Source: GCA-2747515 sp964427825 (lineage in GTDB: Bacteria; Patescibacteriota; Minisyncoccia; Moranbacterales; GCA-2747515). Taken from it: a DNA stretch of 6,847 nucleotides. A model generated the notes under the pieces. That model worked only from the letters and a program-made list of their open reading frames with translations. It ran no database searches and was not told the origin of the DNA. Shown here in pieces: positions 4,739 to 6,847 of this stretch. A program made the position numbers and the translations under genes. Each line of letters begins with the position of its first letter. Within the stretch, counting starts at the first letter, position 1. Location of the stretch: the NCBI GenBank assembly GCA_964427825.1, contig CAYRUU010000042.1, positions 1 to 6,847 on the forward strand, given 5' to 3'.

Positions 4739-5791
4739 ATGATCACTGTGCAAAACACAACATCACAAAAGTCGGAACCGCAGGCGCAACTGCGTCATGA
4801 TCTCTTGCGTGACGAGTGGATCATTGTTGCCAACAACCGCAAAAAACGCCCGCAGGACTTTGCGGAAGATAAGACGGATCCACCGTATGATCCGGAAAAA
4901 GATGTCTTTGCGCACTTTGATAACAATGAGCAGGAGCCGGATGTGTTGATCTATGCTGATGAGAAAAACGAGTGGACAACACGCGTGATTCCCAACAAAT
5001 TTCCGTCGGTGGTGATCGGTGGTGAGGGTGACGATTTGTCCGAGGGTGTGTATCAGGCAATGACGGCATATGGCAATCACGAGGTGGTGATTACACGCGA
5101 CGCATTGCGAGATTTTGCACAGTTGGAAATTCACGAATTGGCGGAGGTGATTGACGCCTATCACGAGCGGTATCTGGCACTAATGCACCAAAAGGGCGTG
5201 AAGAGCATTTCCATTTTTCACAACCACGGCGTTCGCGCTGGTGCATCCATTCGTCATCCGCATTCGCAAATCCTTGCCTTGCCGGTGATTGTGCCGTCTG
5301 TGCAACGCGAGATTGCCGTGTGTAACGACTACTACCACAAACACCACCACCATCTATGGGAGGTGATGCTGGAGCAGGAGTTGCGCGAGGGGACGCGGAT
5401 CATCTATACTAACAAGAAATTCATCGCCTTTTGTCCGTTTGCATCGCCGCGCGCCTTTGCGGTGCGCATTGCGCCGCGCAAGATGCAACCGTATTTTGAA
5501 CGCATCACGATGGATGACAAGATGTTTTTGGCAGATGCGCTGCATCAGTCGCTTTATGCACTTGGCGTGACATTGCATGACCCGGACTACAACTACTTCT
5601 TGCGCACATCGCCGTGTGACGGCGCAGTATATGACGAGTATAGTTACTACATTGATATTTTACCGCACACACATACTTACGGCGGTTTTGAATACTCCAC
5701 GGATATTGAAGTTGTGCCGATTGCGCCGGAGGATGCGGCGACGGCGCTGCGCGAAGTCTGTGAAGCGAAAGGAGTAGAGCATGGTAAGTAG
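4739..5791 (+). CDS. galT: GalT-like hexose-1-phosphate nucleotidyltransferase without zinc CxxC motifs
   Basis: The 350-residue protein belongs to the galactose-1-phosphate uridylyltransferase branch of the HIT superfamily, which moves a nucleoside monophosphate between UDP-glucose (or a related nucleotide sugar) and a sugar phosphate. Visible signatures are HDLLRDEWIIVANNRKKRP (20-38), VIPNKFPS (83-90), and the catalytic GASIRHPHSQILALP (168-182), with His175 as probable nucleophile and Gln177 behind it. Also present are FIAFCPFASPRAF (228-240) and the C-terminal DILPHTHTYGGFEYSTDIEVVPI (306-328), which fits the usual ILPRxxxxAGFExGTGIxxNP pattern. The zinc-binding CPFC found near residue 55 in most homologues is replaced by VFAH (56-59). 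The second CxxC expected near 204-208 is replaced by a His-rich segment, HKHHHHLWEV (200-209). The start at 4739 leaves about 16 non-conserved residues before the conserved N-terminus; no Shine-Dalgarno is seen. It overlaps tpiA by 11 bp. ADP-glucose phosphorylase or diadenosine polyphosphate phosphorylase activity is possible instead of true GalT. Confidence 0.82.
   Translation: MITVQNTTSQKSEPQAQLRHDLLRDEWIIVANNRKKRPQDFAEDKTDPPYDPEKDVFAHFDNNEQEPDVLIYADEKNEWTTRVIPNKFPSVVIGGEGDDLSEGVYQAMTAYGNHEVVITRDALRDFAQLEIHELAEVIDAYHERYLALMHQKGVKSISIFHNHGVRAGASIRHPHSQILALPVIVPSVQREIAVCNDYYHKHHHHLWEVMLEQELREGTRIIYTNKKFIAFCPFASPRAFAVRIAPRKMQPYFERITMDDKMFLADALHQSLYALGVTLHDPDYNYFLRTSPCDGAVYDEYSYYIDILPHTHTYGGFEYSTDIEVVPIAPEDAATALREVCEAKGVEHGK
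5769..5774 (+). promoter_or_regulatory. Shine-Dalgarno sequence of tpiA
   Basis: AAGGAG lies 6 nt before ATG 5781, inside the last codons of galT. It is the only strong Shine-Dalgarno sequence upstream of any gene in the window. It decides the start of tpiA at 5781 rather than the in-frame ATG at 5796. Confidence 0.75.
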
Positions 5792-6542
5792 TACTATGAA
5801 GAAATTGATTGTTGGTAATGTGAAAATGCACATGGAAAATCCGTCGCAGCGGGGAGAGTATTGTCGCGCCCTGTTGCAGGAGATGCAGCAGATGCGTACA
5901 CAGCACACCGTTGTCATGTGTCCTCCGCAGATCTATGTGGAGTACTTTTGTCGCACACTGGGCACGTCGCCCATTGCCATCGGGGGACAGGATTGTTTTT
6001 GGGAATACTACGGTAGCTATACCGGTAACACATCGCCCAAGACGCTTGCGGCGCTTGGTGCGCGCTATGTGATTGTGGGGCACAGCGAACGGCGTACGTT
6101 TAATCACGAAACGGATGACGACGTGGCGCAAAAAGTGGTGACGGCACTGCGCGCCGAACTCACGCCGATTGTGTGTGTGGGGTTTTTGTCCGCGGAAGAT
6201 GAGATGGAGAGTGTGCGGATGCAGGTGGATGCCGTGTTGCGGGTGTGCGATCCGGGCATCGTGCACCGTGTGGTATTTGCCTATGAGCCAGTGTGGGCGA
6301 TTGGCACCGGGCGCACGCCGACCAGTGACGAGATTCAGACGGCAACGGTATTTATCCGCTCGTTGGCTGTGCAGAAATACGGCAAGGATGTTGGGAGCAA
6401 AGTGCGCGTGCTCTATGGCGGGAGTGTGACGCCCGACAATATGGTTGATGTATGTATCAAGGCTTTTACCGACGGTGTCCTTGTGGGCAAAGCAAGCCTT
6501 TCGCCGCACCACTTCATGGGCATTGTGCGTATGGCAGGGTAA
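5781..6542 (+). CDS. tpiA: Triosephosphate isomerase
   Basis: The 253-residue protein is a full-length TIM barrel that interconverts dihydroxyacetone phosphate and glyceraldehyde-3-phosphate. Catalytic residues are present: Asn13 and Lys15 in GNVKMHM, His101 in IVGHSERR, and Glu169 in AYEPVWAIGTG, which also carries the loop-6 lid. LYGGSV (211-216) and DGVLVGKASL (231-240) complete the phosphate site. Two signature positions deviate: the usual GNWK is GNVK (Trp to Val at 14), and the usual LVGGAS is LVGKAS (Gly to Lys at 237), next to the phosphate-binding backbone. The RRTFNHETDDDV segment (104-115) is standard. ATG 5781 has a good AAGGAG 6 nt upstream; starting at 5796 (MKKLIV) would still keep the catalytic core. 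The start lies inside the end of galT (11-bp overlap), so coupled translation is likely. This is the last gene of the plus-strand run. Confidence 0.96.
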   Translation: MVSSTMKKLIVGNVKMHMENPSQRGEYCRALLQEMQQMRTQHTVVMCPPQIYVEYFCRTLGTSPIAIGGQDCFWEYYGSYTGNTSPKTLAALGARYVIVGHSERRTFNHETDDDVAQKVVTALRAELTPIVCVGFLSAEDEMESVRMQVDAVLRVCDPGIVHRVVFAYEPVWAIGTGRTPTSDEIQTATVFIRSLAVQKYGKDVGSKVRVLYGGSVTPDNMVDVCIKAFTDGVLVGKASLSPHHFMGIVRMAG

Positions 6543-6564
6543 TGTGTGTGCCAATGTCCATATT

Positions 6565-6585
6565 ATCCCGGGTCTGACCCGGGAT
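6565..6585. repeat. Perfect 10-bp inverted repeat (CCCGGG-type palindrome)
   Basis: ATCCCGGGTC (6565-6574) and GACCCGGGAT (6576-6585) are perfectly complementary around a single T. TAT (6561-6563) and ATA (6588-6590) extend the symmetry after a small internal mismatch. It starts 22 bp after the tpiA stop. No T-tract follows in either direction, so it is not a canonical intrinsic terminator, though it could stabilise the 3' end of the mRNA. Similar GGGATCCCGGGTC-type palindromes are known as dispersed intergenic repeats in various bacteria; family membership here is from memory. Confidence 0.7.
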
Positions 6586-6655
6586 CCATACGTACAAATT
6601 GTTTTGCATAACGTATCACATCCACACAACCTCATTCTTGTCGGTCCAGGACTTC

Positions 6656-6690
6656 TTGCAGGTTCATAGCCCCTACTATGAACCATGCAA
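6656..6690 (+). repeat. Hairpin A: 14-bp stem with one bulge
   Basis: TTGCAGGTTCATAG (6656-6669) pairs with CTATGAACC (6676-6684) and TGCAA (6686-6690), with a single bulged A at 6685. The loop is CCCCTA (6670-6675). No T-run follows. It shares its left arm TTGCAGG-TCA with the hairpin about 70 bp downstream. Confidence 0.7.
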
Positions 6691-6724
6691 CCCTTCCATC
6701 AAAACCGTGCATATCATTAAAGCA

Positions 6725-6764
6725 TTGCAGGCTCAAGCAAAGATGCTTGAACCTGTAAAGTTTT
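6725..6764 (+). terminator. Hairpin B followed by a short T-run, possible terminator
   Basis: CAGGCTCAAGCA (6728-6739) pairs with TGCTTGAACCTG (6744-6755) around the loop AAGA, with one C-A mismatch (6732/6751). A G-T and two T-A pairs extend the stem to 6725-6758. TTTT follows at 6761-6764, after two unpaired bases. The T-run is short, so termination is possible but weak. The arm TTGCAGGCTCA repeats TTGCAGGTTCA of the hairpin at 6656, so the two may be copies of one repeat element rather than independent terminators. Confidence 0.4.
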
Positions 6765-6770
6765 CACCCC

Positions 6771-6803
6771 GAGATCCCTCCACAACACTCCGGTCGGAAT
6801 GAC
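6771..6803 (-). repeat. Probable remnant of a GTCATTCCG-type intergenic repeat
   Basis: Read on the minus strand, this stretch begins GTCATTCCGACCGGAG (from 6803) and ends GGAGGGATCTC (at 6771). This has the look of short dispersed repeats (GTCATTCCGA...GAGGGATCTC) that recur between genes in many bacterial genomes. The resemblance is recalled, not searched, and only one copy is in the window. It could be one end of a miniature element together with the palindrome at 6565. Confidence 0.4.
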
Positions 6804-6827
6804 ATAACTCCATAAATCAGATTGCAA

Positions 6828-6836
6828 TTATCCACA
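6828..6836 (+). promoter_or_regulatory. Isolated perfect DnaA-box 9-mer
   Basis: TTATCCACA at 6828-6836 is identical to the consensus DnaA box and lies in non-coding, A/T-rich sequence at the window end. A lone 9-mer is not evidence of an origin; no second box or dnaA/dnaN gene is visible here. Confidence 0.25.
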
Positions 6837-6847
6837 TCCCAAATGTG

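Larger units (their letters stand above)
6543..6847. other. Gene-free 3' region with repeat cluster
   Basis: No convincing gene is present on either strand over these 305 bp. The region contains a perfect palindrome (6565-6585), two related hairpins (6656-6690 and 6725-6758), a sequence resembling a common GTCATTCCG intergenic repeat (6771-6803), and a perfect DnaA-box 9-mer (6828-6836). A weaker inverted repeat, ATACGT (6588-6593) with ACGTAT (6611-6616), lies between the first two. Coding-like composition stops abruptly at the tpiA stop codon. Confidence 0.6.

Noticed and set aside
5505..6686. Long 393-codon open frame on the minus strand opposite galT and tpiA
   Set aside because: It is a shadow frame: its translation is rich in His, Arg and Cys and lacks domain structure, while the plus strand encodes two clearly conserved enzymes.
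6599..6802. 67-codon plus-strand open frame in the 3' region
   Set aside because: It runs through the hairpins and repeat remnants, has no ribosome-binding site and no protein-like pattern.
6543..6847. CRISPR array or tRNA gene in the repeat region
   Set aside because: The repeats are not evenly spaced or identical direct repeats, and no cloverleaf or CCA-type end could be traced.

Overview
The window looks like a compact bacterial chromosome segment, most likely from a member of the Candidate Phyla Radiation (Patescibacteria). This placement is an inference. It rests on short, tightly packed housekeeping genes, streamlined or atypical versions of universal enzymes (a short GalT-like protein without zinc CxxC motifs, a TIM with GNVK instead of GNWK), and almost no Shine-Dalgarno sequences. 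None of the nine complete genes needs UGA read as an amino acid, and all nine end in TAA or TAG, so the UGA=Gly code of Gracilibacteria/Absconditabacteria is not supported. Coding GC is around 50% by eye.

Layout. Positions 1-54 hold a probable C-terminal fragment of a gene entering from the left. A minus-strand alpha/beta-hydrolase (172-780) converges on it. Positions 781-969 form a divergent regulatory region with back-to-back sigma70-like promoters and an 11-bp direct repeat. From 970 to 6542 eight genes run on the plus strand: a glutaredoxin-like protein, an AhpF/TrxB-type disulfide reductase, RpiB, methionine aminopeptidase, RuvX, a family-2 glycosyltransferase of the dolichyl/polyprenyl-phosphate sugar type, a GalT-like nucleotidyltransferase, and triosephosphate isomerase. 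Spacings are short (10, 12 and 4 bp for trxB-rpiB-map-ruvX; an 11-bp overlap for galT-tpiA), with gaps of 68, 61 and 53 bp elsewhere, so one or a few overlapping transcription units are likely. The last 305 bp (6543-6847) carry no gene. They hold a cluster of inverted repeats, a GTCATTCCG-type intergenic repeat remnant and a perfect DnaA-box 9-mer.

Functionally, the first two plus-strand genes form a self-contained dithiol redox couple, an electron donor plus a small CGYC carrier. RpiB and TpiA belong to the non-oxidative pentose phosphate pathway and glycolysis. The GalT-like enzyme and the glycosyltransferase point to nucleotide-sugar and lipid-linked sugar metabolism. Map and RuvX are translation and RNA/DNA housekeeping. 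No strong sign of a new defence or mobile system was found. The points most worth checking are the metal-site loss in the GalT-like protein, the Grx/AhpF-like pair, and the repeat cluster after tpiA.
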